NCBI GenBank assembly: GCA_050288085.1
Contig: JBNKDD010000072.1
Coordinates: 1-21,230, forward strand
Origin: JBNKDD01 sp050288085
GTDB lineage: Bacteria; Chloroflexota; Anaerolineae; Aggregatilineales; UBA3940
Direction of reading: 5' to 3'
DNA: 21,230 nucleotides
Shown in pieces: positions 14,960-21,230 of the stretch. Each line of letters begins with the position of its first letter. Position 1 is the first letter of the stretch. The position numbers and the translations under genes were made by a program. Under the pieces are notes generated by a model. That model did no database searches and was not told the DNA's origin. It saw nothing but the letters and a program-made list of their open reading frames with translations.

Positions 14960-15075
14960 GTAGTTAAATACTCTTCAATTGTCCGGCAGCCACACGCTAT
15001 ATAGTTGGTCAAAAACTGCTTCATCTTCTGGTATTTAAAAATGACCTGTTCGAGTTCTCGTATTTTATTCTGCAT
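14890..15075 (-). pseudogene. Possible C-terminal fragment of a MerR-type regulator between convergent genes
   Basis: An open minus-strand frame encodes about 61 residues starting MQNKIRELEQVIFKYQKM, followed by an amphipathic helix, then IACGCRTIEEYL and a low-complexity Pro/Thr tail. The heptad-like helix followed by a Cys-x-Cys turn resembles the dimerisation helix and effector loop at the end of MerR-family proteins. No HTH domain is encoded upstream, because the padR gene occupies that space. The start has no ribosome site, and the tail overlaps the end of the oxidoreductase gene by about 70 bp. It is a remnant or a chance open frame, and I am not sure which. Confidence 0.25.
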
Positions 15076-15196
15076 AGTTTGCTGCAAGGCATTGTGAAGC
15101 AAACCGGGTTTCGTGACGTTAAGCGTCAGTTCATTGGGGGTACAGCCCCATCTGAGGTGATCGTTGCTCACAAGCCTGTTGGGTGAGAAAGAGATG

Positions 15197-15745
15197 TTAC
15201 TTGAGATCTGGCAGCTTTCCGATAGTTTCCCGGCATTTCTCCAGCCACGCGATGTAAGTCTCTTCCAGGGCAATGCCAAAGTCCAGGGTCAGGTATTGAA
15301 GGGCTAACCACCGATCACCTGGAATTTCTTCTCGGGGCAGGATAGGAACTTGGTGAAAGACGTCGAGCTGGGCGCGATGGGCTGCCAACTGCTTTTCAAC
15401 CCGAGCCAGCAAATCGTCGTTCGCCAGGTCTGTTCCAAAAAACAATTGGATCAGAAATGGATCTCGAAGAACCGGTGGTTCCTGATCGGACAACAACCAT
15501 TCTTTCAAGGCCGCCCGGCCTGCATCGGTGATGGCATACACCTTGCGGTTGGGGCGGTCTTCCTGCTGTTCTACATGGAATTCCGCCCAGCCGTCGTCGG
15601 AAAGACGGTTCAGCGTCCGATAGATCTGCGCCTGGTCGGCAGGCCAGAAGTGCTGCACAGTGGCGTCAAAGGCTTCGTGTTTCAGGTCATAGCCCGTCAT
15701 GGGGGTAATGTTCAAAATGCTCAGGATAGCGTATTTCAGAGACAT
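15197..15745 (-). CDS. PadR-family transcriptional regulator (Vir/PadR-s1 type with C-terminal domain)
   Basis: The 182-residue repressor has an N-terminal winged helix (about 1-75: MSLKYAILSILNITPMTGYD, then QIYRTLNRLSDDGWAEFHVE and RKVYAITDAGRAALKEWL). A helical C-terminal dimerisation domain (about 85-178) has LRDPFLIQLFFG and a Trp/Tyr-rich end. Length and motifs match the PadR group with the longer C-terminal domain. ATG at 15745 is preceded by GGAGGAGA at ideal distance; the frame extends upstream of it but without any site. The gene is divergent from the membrane Fe-S protein gene, with an AT-rich palindrome between them, so it probably represses itself and the downstream plus-strand genes. 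Confidence 0.92.
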   Translation of the reverse strand: MSLKYAILSILNITPMTGYDLKHEAFDATVQHFWPADQAQIYRTLNRLSDDGWAEFHVEQQEDRPNRKVYAITDAGRAALKEWLLSDQEPPVLRDPFLIQLFFGTDLANDDLLARVEKQLAAHRAQLDVFHQVPILPREEIPGDRWLALQYLTLDFGIALEETYIAWLEKCRETIGKLPDLK

Positions 15746-15811
15746 ATTCTCCTCCGGTGTGAGGTGACAATTATCATGGGTGCTGGTGACAGAATATCCT
15801 GGTACAAAGGT

Positions 15812-15849
15812 CATATATGACATATCATATAGTTGATATATCATATATG
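15812..15849. promoter_or_regulatory. Candidate PadR operator, 16-bp imperfect inverted repeat
   Basis: CATATATGACATATCA (15812-15827) and TGATATATCATATATG (15834-15849) form an inverted repeat with 15 of 16 positions matching and a 6-bp centre. It lies between the divergent padR gene and the 4Fe-4S protein gene and overlaps the plus-strand -35 candidate, which is the usual layout for PadR control. Confidence 0.7.
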
Positions 15850-15861
15850 TGTGAATACAGT
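15833..15861 (+). promoter_or_regulatory. Candidate promoter for the Fe-S protein / amidohydrolase / CPBP genes
   Basis: TTGATA (15833-15838), a 17-bp spacer and TACAGT (15856-15861) lie just upstream of the 15882 start. A second -10-like TATAGT is at 15861-15866. The -35 is inside the right arm of the palindrome. Confidence 0.45.
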
Positions 15862-15881
15862 ATAGTGGAGAATGCAAAAAA

Positions 15882-16817
15882 ATGCTACCTGAACTTTCAT
15901 TGGATAAAAAAAAGCTGACAGTCCCCCTGCTGGCGATGCTGGCTTTCTTGATACTCGGTGGTGTGCTGTGGATGTTATCAGGCTACTGGCAGGCCTTTGC
16001 CCATTTCGGCTATCTGGGCATTGCCCTGGGGGTCGGACTTGGCCTGTATGCGGCATTGCCAAAAAAGAAGAAACCGCTTGGCCGTAGGTTGTCCCTTCTG
16101 TTGATTGGTGGATATCTGCTGGTCGGCACCGGGCTGATCGGGCAGGAGAACGTCCAGCTCGAAGGTGTCACAATTGGGCTGCTGTCCGGGGTGATCCAGG
16201 CAGCGGTAGTCCATTACCTGGTGGCGAAGATCTTTGGTCCCTTGTTCTTTGGTCGGCTGTGGTGTGGCTGGGCCTGCTGGACGGTGATGGTGCTGGACCT
16301 GCTGCCCTACAAGCGACCTGCCGGGCGGCTTCCCGGTAAATGGGGATGGCTTCGTTACCTGCACTTTATATTGAGTGTCGGTGGTGTGCTGATAGCCTGG
16401 TTCATTTTTGCCGCCCGCCCCTCGACCACCGGTTCGCAGGCCGTACTCTGGTTCCTGATCGGCAACCTGCTGTATTATGCCGTTGGCAGCGCTCTCGCTG
16501 TCGCTTTGAAGGATAACCGCGCCTTCTGCAAGTACATCTGTCCGGTCTCCGTTCCACTCAAGATCACATCACGTTTTTCGCTGCTCAAGATCCAGGGTGA
16601 TGAGGAGAAGTGCAACGACTGCAACGCTTGCATCAAGATGTGCCCGATGGATATTCGCATCCCGGACTATATTCACGACGGAACGCGCGTGCTCTCAACG
16701 GAATGTTCACTGTGCCAGACCTGCATCACAGTCTGTGCTAAAGACGCGCTCAAGCTCTCGTTTGGCACAGATCTAGGCGGGCGCGACTATCTGCGTATCC
16801 GGGAGGATGCGATCTAA
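15882..16817 (+). CDS. Membrane-bound 4Fe-4S ferredoxin-type protein (NapH/CcoG/NosR-C-like)
   Basis: This 311-residue polytopic protein has about five to six membrane segments: about 13-33, 43-59, 69-85, 97-120, 158-177 and 186-209. A paired motif C128GWAC132W follows the fourth and C216KYIC220P follows the last, the pattern of the Fer4_5 family. Two C-terminal 4Fe-4S motifs follow: Cys244, 247, 250, 254 and Cys275, 278, 281, 285. These proteins pass electrons between a quinol pool or membrane carrier and a partner enzyme. The partner here is unknown, since no reductase gene is adjacent. GGAG lies 11 nt before the ATG, slightly far. It is the first gene after the PadR operator. Confidence 0.9.
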   Translation: MLPELSLDKKKLTVPLLAMLAFLILGGVLWMLSGYWQAFAHFGYLGIALGVGLGLYAALPKKKKPLGRRLSLLLIGGYLLVGTGLIGQENVQLEGVTIGLLSGVIQAAVVHYLVAKIFGPLFFGRLWCGWACWTVMVLDLLPYKRPAGRLPGKWGWLRYLHFILSVGGVLIAWFIFAARPSTTGSQAVLWFLIGNLLYYAVGSALAVALKDNRAFCKYICPVSVPLKITSRFSLLKIQGDEEKCNDCNACIKMCPMDIRIPDYIHDGTRVLSTECSLCQTCITVCAKDALKLSFGTDLGGRDYLRIREDAI

Positions 16818-16820
16818 GTA

Positions 16821-18335
16821 ATGGTAAAGAATAAGCAAATGAAGAAGCAAAACATGTGGACCTATCTGCTCGTTGGACTGTTCAGTCTCATTGGAATTGG
16901 CCTACTGGTAATGACAAACAATGGCCTCGTTAGCCTGCATAAGCCTTATATACTGGCTGCATCCAGCGAAGTTCAATCAGCAAGGAATGACAGTGTTGCT
17001 TTTGTAGATGTGACAGTTGTTCCAATGGATAGCGAGCGGGTGATAGAACATCAAACAGTGATCGTGCGCGATGGGATCATTGTTGAAGTGGGTAACCTGG
17101 ATGAAATTACTATTTCCCAAGAGGCCCTGATCGTTGATGGTGCTGGTCGGTATCTCATGCCTGGACTGGTGGATATGCATGTTCACCTCCGGGAAACAAA
17201 TGAACTCCTGCTCTATGTCGCCAATGGAGTCACCACCGTGCGTAATATGTGGGGTGGGGAAGGGGCTCTGCGATTTTTCGGTTATCCTGATCATCTGGTG
17301 ATGCGCGCCCAGATCGAAAAGGGGGAACTCTTTGGCCCTACTTTGTATACGACCGGGCCGATCATGGAAGGGCCACCCCCTCGCATGCCGCTAATGCCGG
17401 TCTATCAAACGCCTGAAGCCGCAGCGGCTGATGTAAAACGGCAGGCCGAGCAGGGTTATGATTTTATCAAGGTGTATGATAACCTCGATTTGCCAACCTA
17501 TACCGCCATTGTTCAGGCTGCACAGGAAAACAACATTGACGTGGTTGGACATGTCCCTGCCCAGGTAGACCTGGATGTGGTGTTGGTAAGTGGGCAGGTT
17601 ACGATCGAGCATCTGTCCGGTTACATTGACCCGGATAAGGCGGCATACCGTATCCCCGCAGACAGCCTCAGCACTTATGCTGACGTAACCCGCGAACAGG
17701 GCGTCTGGAACTGTCCAACGCTCGCTGTTTACCCGATGCATGTTCCAGATGATGAACTGTATCTATTGGAGCAGCGCCCGGAAATGGCCTATGTTTCCCC
17801 GATGGGCAAACTCTTATGGCGCTATATGTCACGCCCCGGTGCAATGAGCAGTATTACTTATGAGGGATACTATCCTGAACGGATAAAAGAGCTCAATACC
17901 GAGATGACCGGGATTCTGCATGCGCAGGGGGCAGGTTTCCTTCTGGGAACCGATGCCAATAATCCGTATGTGGTGCCGGGCTTCTCGCTGCTGGATGAAT
18001 TGGATTACATGGTTGAAGCCGGTTTGACTCCTTATGAGGCACTGGAAGCTGGCACACGCAATGCCGCTGAAGCGATGGGGAAACTGGATGATTTCGGAAC
18101 CGTTGAAGAAGGCAAAAGGGCCGATCTGATCCTGTTGGAAGCAAATCCTCTTGAGGATGCAGCTCATGTTCGTAACAGGGCTGGTGTGATGGTGCGAGGA
18201 AACTGGCTGGATGAAGCACAACTTCAGAGTCTTTTAAGTGCACTGGAGCAGTCGTACAAGCCCACATCGGTGGATCGCATCTGGCCCCTGGTATTTTTCA
18301 TACCGGCGCTGGTGCTGATACTGCGGAGACTGTAA
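16821..18335 (+). CDS. Membrane-anchored amidohydrolase-superfamily metal hydrolase
   Basis: This 504-residue protein belongs to the imidazolonepropionase/prolidase-like amidohydrolases. An N-terminal membrane helix (about 14-31) is followed by the catalytic TIM-barrel domain with H120-V-H122 (PGLVDMHVH), Lys217 (FIKVYD), His244 (VVGHVP), His264 (TIEHL) and Asp378 (LLGTDAN), a complete metal-ligand set. The composite beta domain is at both ends (VEEGKRADLILLEANPL near 428-443). A second hydrophobic segment closes the protein (about 487-501) before a basic tail LRRL. Both ends are therefore likely in the membrane with the enzyme outside, which is unusual for the family. It starts 3 bp after the Fe-S gene stop. 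GGAGG is 14 nt upstream, so a later ATG (16839) is also possible. The substrate is unknown. Confidence 0.88.
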   Translation: MVKNKQMKKQNMWTYLLVGLFSLIGIGLLVMTNNGLVSLHKPYILAASSEVQSARNDSVAFVDVTVVPMDSERVIEHQTVIVRDGIIVEVGNLDEITISQEALIVDGAGRYLMPGLVDMHVHLRETNELLLYVANGVTTVRNMWGGEGALRFFGYPDHLVMRAQIEKGELFGPTLYTTGPIMEGPPPRMPLMPVYQTPEAAAADVKRQAEQGYDFIKVYDNLDLPTYTAIVQAAQENNIDVVGHVPAQVDLDVVLVSGQVTIEHLSGYIDPDKAAYRIPADSLSTYADVTREQGVWNCPTLAVYPMHVPDDELYLLEQRPEMAYVSPMGKLLWRYMSRPGAMSSITYEGYYPERIKELNTEMTGILHAQGAGFLLGTDANNPYVVPGFSLLDELDYMVEAGLTPYEALEAGTRNAAEAMGKLDDFGTVEEGKRADLILLEANPLEDAAHVRNRAGVMVRGNWLDEAQLQSLLSALEQSYKPTSVDRIWPLVFFIPALVLILRRL

Positions 18336-18450
18336 CAAGCCGCTGGCCAACCATAATGTGGTCTCGTTAGACAGAACGGAGCCCTGGCAGCCCATCTGAA
18401 ACCATGTTGGCACACCAGAGCAATTGATTATGAACCAGGAGAAAGAGAAC

Positions 18451-19464
18451 ATGTCCGCAAATCCATTTGCCCGATCTATCACCGGTGTGATATGGAACTT
18501 CGAACAAAATCGCATACGTGGCTTGTGGCGGATCCTTATCACCGTGCTGGGCACTGCCGCTTTGACCTTCGTATTTGGAATACCTTTCTATGCAGTGGGT
18601 GGAGGAGAGCCCTCCCCAACTATCAACAAACTTCTTTTGTATTTCGCGGCAGCGGTAGTGATCAGGTTGGCTACTCAGGTCCTGGATAAGCGCCCGTTCT
18701 CCAACACTGGTATCTATTTGAAGTTTGATTGGTGGGCCAATCTTGGCTTTGGAGTGCTGTTGGGCGCAGCGTTAATGACCATCGTATTCCTGGTGGAACT
18801 GGCTGCCGGATGGATCACGATAGAAGAAGTCTTCCGCGTTGAATATGTTGGCCAACCTTTCCTGCTGGCGATACTTCTGCCATTCTTCCTCATGCTCATC
18901 GTTGGCATTGTCGAAGAACTGGCATTCCGTGGATACCTGCTGTTGAACCTTGCTGAAGCCCTTAATCTTCAGGATATCGGGGCAAGACGGGCATTAGTGA
19001 TTGCCTGGTTGTTAACATCGATCCTTTTCGGGGTGGCCCATGCATTTCTTCCTAACGCAACCGTTGTCAGCTCGGTTAATATTGTGCTGGCAGGTATCTG
19101 GCTGGGGTTGGCCTATGTGCTGACTGGTAGTCTTGCCACTTCAATCGGGATACATTTCGCCTGGAACTTTTTTCAGGGATACATTTTTGGCTTCCCGGTT
19201 AGTGGCAGCAGGGATTTTGCTACAACGCTCATTGCCATCGACGAACAAGGTGGCCAGGAGATATGGACGGGCGGCGCGTTCGGGCCAGAAGGTGGCCTGA
19301 TTGGTCTTCTGGCTATGGTGCTCGGAATCTTGCTCGTTATGACGTGGATTCGTCTCCGCTATGGTAGGCTGACACTTTTTACAGCGATTGCAGTTTCCCC
19401 ACTCGAGCTGGGTGAGAGTATTCGTCAGGTACTGAAACAAAGTGCAAGACTATCGACCGGCTGA
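18451..19464 (+). CDS. CPBP-family intramembrane metalloprotease (Abi/CAAX-like)
   Basis: The 337-residue polytopic membrane protein has about seven to eight hydrophobic segments. Family motifs are complete: Glu155-Glu156-x3-Arg160 (VEELAFRGYL), His197 (FGVAHAF), and His235 with Asn239 (HFAWNF). Family members act as CAAX-type or type II intramembrane proteases in processing, immunity or maturation of secreted factors. I chose ATG at 18451 because AGGAG lies 9 nt upstream; an upstream ATG at 18430 has no site. It lies 115 bp after the amidohydrolase and may share its transcript. Whether it processes a product of the neighbouring genes is not known. Confidence 0.92.
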   Translation: MSANPFARSITGVIWNFEQNRIRGLWRILITVLGTAALTFVFGIPFYAVGGGEPSPTINKLLLYFAAAVVIRLATQVLDKRPFSNTGIYLKFDWWANLGFGVLLGAALMTIVFLVELAAGWITIEEVFRVEYVGQPFLLAILLPFFLMLIVGIVEELAFRGYLLLNLAEALNLQDIGARRALVIAWLLTSILFGVAHAFLPNATVVSSVNIVLAGIWLGLAYVLTGSLATSIGIHFAWNFFQGYIFGFPVSGSRDFATTLIAIDEQGGQEIWTGGAFGPEGGLIGLLAMVLGILLVMTWIRLRYGRLTLFTAIAVSPLELGESIRQVLKQSARLSTG

Positions 19465-19776
19465 CTGTACCGCGGGTGATAAGGCACTCCAATCTTCTAA
19501 CATGCATCTGGATAGAACTGAGGATGAAAATAAGACTCGAGGTGAGTTGATCTGCTGCTCTAGAGAGCTTCCGACCATGAGGAAATGAGCTGAATCAGCT
19601 ACATGGTAACCAGCCATGCAGCATGCGCCTGAGGCACCTTTTCGCGCAGGATTTAAATATGTGCTGGCGTTTCGGGAATCGGCTGGAACACCCTTGTGAA
19701 AAAGTTCCAGTAAATCTCGCTTGACCTACGGTCAGCCGGATGATGAACCTACATCGAGCTTATTTATTCAAAGGGA
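19465..19776. other. Intergenic region, no gene recognised
   Basis: This region between the convergent CPBP and sulfur-carrier fusion genes has stops in all frames at short intervals. It contains small palindromes such as AGCTGA-A-TCAGCT near 19590 and CATGG-7-CCATG near 19600-19620. I see no recognisable RNA gene, repeat or ORF. Confidence 0.5.
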
Positions 19777-19799
19777 GAGGGACTGTTTGCCAGCCCCTC
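19777..19799 (-). terminator. Hairpin terminator candidate for the sulfur-carrier/adenylyltransferase gene
   Basis: On the minus strand GAGGGGCTG-GCAAA-CAGTCCCTC forms nine pairs with one G-U, beginning 9 nt after the stop codon of the minus-strand gene. The following TCCCTTTG is only weakly T-rich. Confidence 0.45.
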
Positions 19800-19807
19800 A
19801 TCTTGGT

Positions 19808-20908
19808 TTAGCCTGGACCGACTTTTAGAATATTCACCGACCCTGACTCTGCATCCATGAACAACATACGCCCGCGTAATAATTTCCCCGTCCCCAGCAG
19901 GATTTTCAGCACTTCCTGCAACTGCCACGCGGAAACCATCATCGGAGTGGCAGCCGGGCAGCCAAGTTCGGCCTCTGCGCCCTGGGCCGGTACGTCCCCA
20001 TCTCCATACAAGGCGCATAACCCCAGGTCTTCGGGGAAAATGGTCATGACCTGACCCATGTATCCGGCAATCGCGCCATGAACCAGGGGAATGCCAAGCT
20101 GCTGAACCCCTTCCTGTAACATCAGGCGAGTTGGCAGGCGATCCAGGGCATCCACCACTACATCAACTCCCGTGAGAATCTCGGCCAGATTCTCCTGGGT
20201 AAGGTAGGTTGTGTGGGCTATCACCTCAACAGACACGTTGATTTCTGCGACTCGTGCTTTGGCTGCTTCTGCTTTGGACTGTCCAACAGCTGACTCCTTA
20301 CTGAGCAGTTGGCGATTGAAGTTGTGATCGATAAAGGTATCGCCATCCACAACAACAATCCGGCCTATTCCCATACGGGCGAGTCCTTCAACGACACCGC
20401 CGCCCAGACCGCCTAAGCCAATCACAGCGACGGTTGAATTCAGGAGCTTGATCTGACCTTCCAGGCCAACCGTGCCATAGCTCCGTAGATAGCGGCGGGG
20501 CAACACACCTACCTCCAATGCCGCCAATTCAACTTCGCGCCGTGATAATCCTGACTCCTGCTGCAACTGCTGGACGGCATCAAGGGAGAGCAGCCGGATG
20601 TTGTTTTCCGTTACCACAAAAGATTCAGGCGGAAAAGCAGCTCCACCTGCAATCGACGGGAGAATTCTTATCACATCATCTTCTGCAATGGGTGTATCGT
20701 TCTCATCAAGGAACCGGATATCCTGTTCGTGCAAGAATATATGAATAAAACTACGCAACTTGCCATCACTAAAAAGCTGGTTTTCCAGACCGGGATGGCG
20801 CATGACCAGATCATGCAACGCCTCTCCAACCGTATTACCGGATACGCTGACCGACTCGTTATTATCTATATACGGGCGAAGTGGTGTTGGTATGTAGATA
20901 GTTGCCAT
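19808..20908 (-). CDS. MoaD/ThiS (CysO-like) sulfur carrier fused to a ThiF/MoeB-family adenylyltransferase
   Basis: This 366-residue fusion begins with a ubiquitin-like carrier (about 1-89) resembling CysO/MoaD: IPTPLRPYI, TVGEALHDL, and ending RILPSIAGG. Its diglycine at 88-89 is internal. After a linker comes the E1-like domain (about 120-366) with LSRREVE, RRYLRSYG, the nucleotide loop GLGGLGG (164-170), Asp188 (VVVDGD), Arg199 (FNRQ), Lys212 and Asp257 (DALDR). The E1-like half should adenylate a carrier C-terminal glycine for sulfur loading (cysteine, thiamine or molybdopterin routes). Only Cys298 and Cys317 occur in this half, so the two zinc-binding CxxC motifs of MoeB/ThiF are missing. 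There is no rhodanese domain. I chose ATG at 20908 because AGGAG is 9 nt upstream; the frame stays open to 21058 without a better site. Confidence 0.9.
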   Translation of the reverse strand: MATIYIPTPLRPYIDNNESVSVSGNTVGEALHDLVMRHPGLENQLFSDGKLRSFIHIFLHEQDIRFLDENDTPIAEDDVIRILPSIAGGAAFPPESFVVTENNIRLLSLDAVQQLQQESGLSRREVELAALEVGVLPRRYLRSYGTVGLEGQIKLLNSTVAVIGLGGLGGGVVEGLARMGIGRIVVVDGDTFIDHNFNRQLLSKESAVGQSKAEAAKARVAEINVSVEVIAHTTYLTQENLAEILTGVDVVVDALDRLPTRLMLQEGVQQLGIPLVHGAIAGYMGQVMTIFPEDLGLCALYGDGDVPAQGAEAELGCPAATPMMVSAWQLQEVLKILLGTGKLLRGRMLFMDAESGSVNILKVGPG

Positions 20909-21187
20909 TTTCATTATCTCCTGTTGAGTATTATTTTGTGTAGAAATCCTTTGTTCTTTGAGTTGGAGATGAGGCTCTGAAGATAACGCAACAAAAAAGA
21001 GCGATCTCATCTTCAACCTGACCGCAATTGGAGGCGGCGGAGACGAGGTCACCCTCAAAAATCAACAAGACGCGTGAAGTCTACGGTCTCAAGCGAGAAT
21101 AACTCCGCCCCCGCTTAAGACACATACATACTGACAGCACCAGATTTATCTTATATAAGTAATTCAAATGGTTCATAATCAGGGGAA
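20909..21187 (-). promoter_or_regulatory. Long structured leader of the sulfur-carrier fusion gene
   Basis: From the promoter to the start is about 270 nt, far longer than needed. On the minus strand CTTAAGCG (21119-21112) pairs with CGCTTGAG (21095-21088) in eight pairs. The loop between them holds GGCGGAG (21109-21103), which is exactly complementary to CTCCGCC at 21042-21036. A GAGG-GTGA-CCTC mini-hairpin lies between. These pairings are mutually competing, as in leader regulators. I cannot match a known riboswitch or T-box, and no leader peptide with a good start was found. Confidence 0.4.
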
Positions 21188-21215
21188 ATTATAACGCTCA
21201 TGCTTTTTTTGTCAA
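21188..21215 (-). promoter_or_regulatory. Near-consensus sigma70-type promoter
   Basis: On the minus strand TTGACA (21215-21210), a 16-bp spacer and TATAAT (21193-21188). Both hexamers are perfect. It should transcribe the leader and the sulfur-carrier fusion gene. Confidence 0.75.
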
Positions 21216-21230
21216 GATAGCGTATTGTTT

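Noticed and set aside
14957..14973. Small GAGTA/TACTC hairpin over the oxidoreductase stop as a terminator
   Set aside because: There are only five pairs, with no GC-rich stem or T-run.
15746..15877. In-frame N-terminal extension of the PadR protein by 44 residues
   Set aside because: It runs through the palindromic operator and has no ribosome site, while GGAGGAGA precedes the ATG at 15745 and the PadR fold begins there.
20909..21058. In-frame N-terminal extension of the sulfur-carrier fusion by 50 residues
   Set aside because: The extension has low-complexity sequence unlike the family, and AGGAG is placed correctly for the ATG at 20908.
21020..21060. T-box or TPP riboswitch in the leader of the sulfur-carrier gene, suggested by AGGGTGACC
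   Set aside because: The conserved T-box core (GGTGGNACCGCG) and the TPP core motifs are not present; only a GAGG-GTGA-CCTC mini-hairpin is there.

Overview
The window looks like a chromosomal segment of a Chloroflexota bacterium, probably Anaerolineae-like. This is an inference from gene content and style: PknB-type kinases fused to TolB/PD40 propellers, PadR and MarR regulators, a LuxR-type two-component pair, a CPBP protease, and moderate GC with good Shine-Dalgarno sites. No rRNA, tRNA or CRISPR array was seen.

Left part (156-7375, minus strand): three tandem paralogous transmembrane Ser/Thr kinases, each separated by exactly 8 bp and read from a promoter near 7347-7375. Each has a cytoplasmic kinase domain, one membrane helix, a Thr/Pro-rich linker, a shared GGGTGLLGFN motif and an extracytoplasmic six-bladed PD40-type propeller. 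Every propeller carries repeated C-x(6-10)-C pairs. The array looks like a family of surface sensors that arose by duplication.

7519-11324: a complete IS of about 1.24 kb, with a DDE transposase and 15-bp perfect terminal inverted repeats, lies between the kinases and a second minus-strand gene set. That set reads, in transcription order, MarR regulator, 4-helix membrane protein, small membrane protein, SpoIIE/PP2C phosphatase, and a tiny Cys/His-rich ORF. The IS cuts this last ORF, and the stop codon now used lies inside the IS end. The marR promoter (TTGACA-17-TACAAT) sits inside a perfect 15-bp inverted repeat, a likely autoregulatory operator.

11409-14959 (plus strand): a soluble PAS histidine kinase with a Cys/His cluster overlaps a NarL-type response regulator. 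A terminator-like hairpin follows, then two tandem leader hairpins, a single-domain cyclic-nucleotide-binding-fold protein, and an MDR quinone-oxidoreductase-like enzyme. Together they suggest a redox or respiratory response module.

14960-19464: a possible fragment of a MerR-type regulator, then a PadR repressor transcribed divergently from a plus-strand run of three genes across a 38-bp imperfect palindrome. The three are a polyferredoxin-like membrane 4Fe-4S protein, a membrane-anchored amidohydrolase and a CPBP intramembrane protease. 19465-19776 holds no recognisable gene.

Right end (19777-21215, minus strand): a fusion of a MoaD/ThiS/CysO-like sulfur carrier to a ThiF/MoeB-like adenylyltransferase. 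It is read from a near-consensus promoter (TTGACA-16-TATAAT) through an unusually long leader of about 270 nt that can form competing structures. The most interesting leads are the Cys-paired propeller kinases, the IS-truncated Cys-rich ORF next to the phosphatase, the Cys/His PAS sensor, and the structured leaders at 13342-13406 and 20909-21180.
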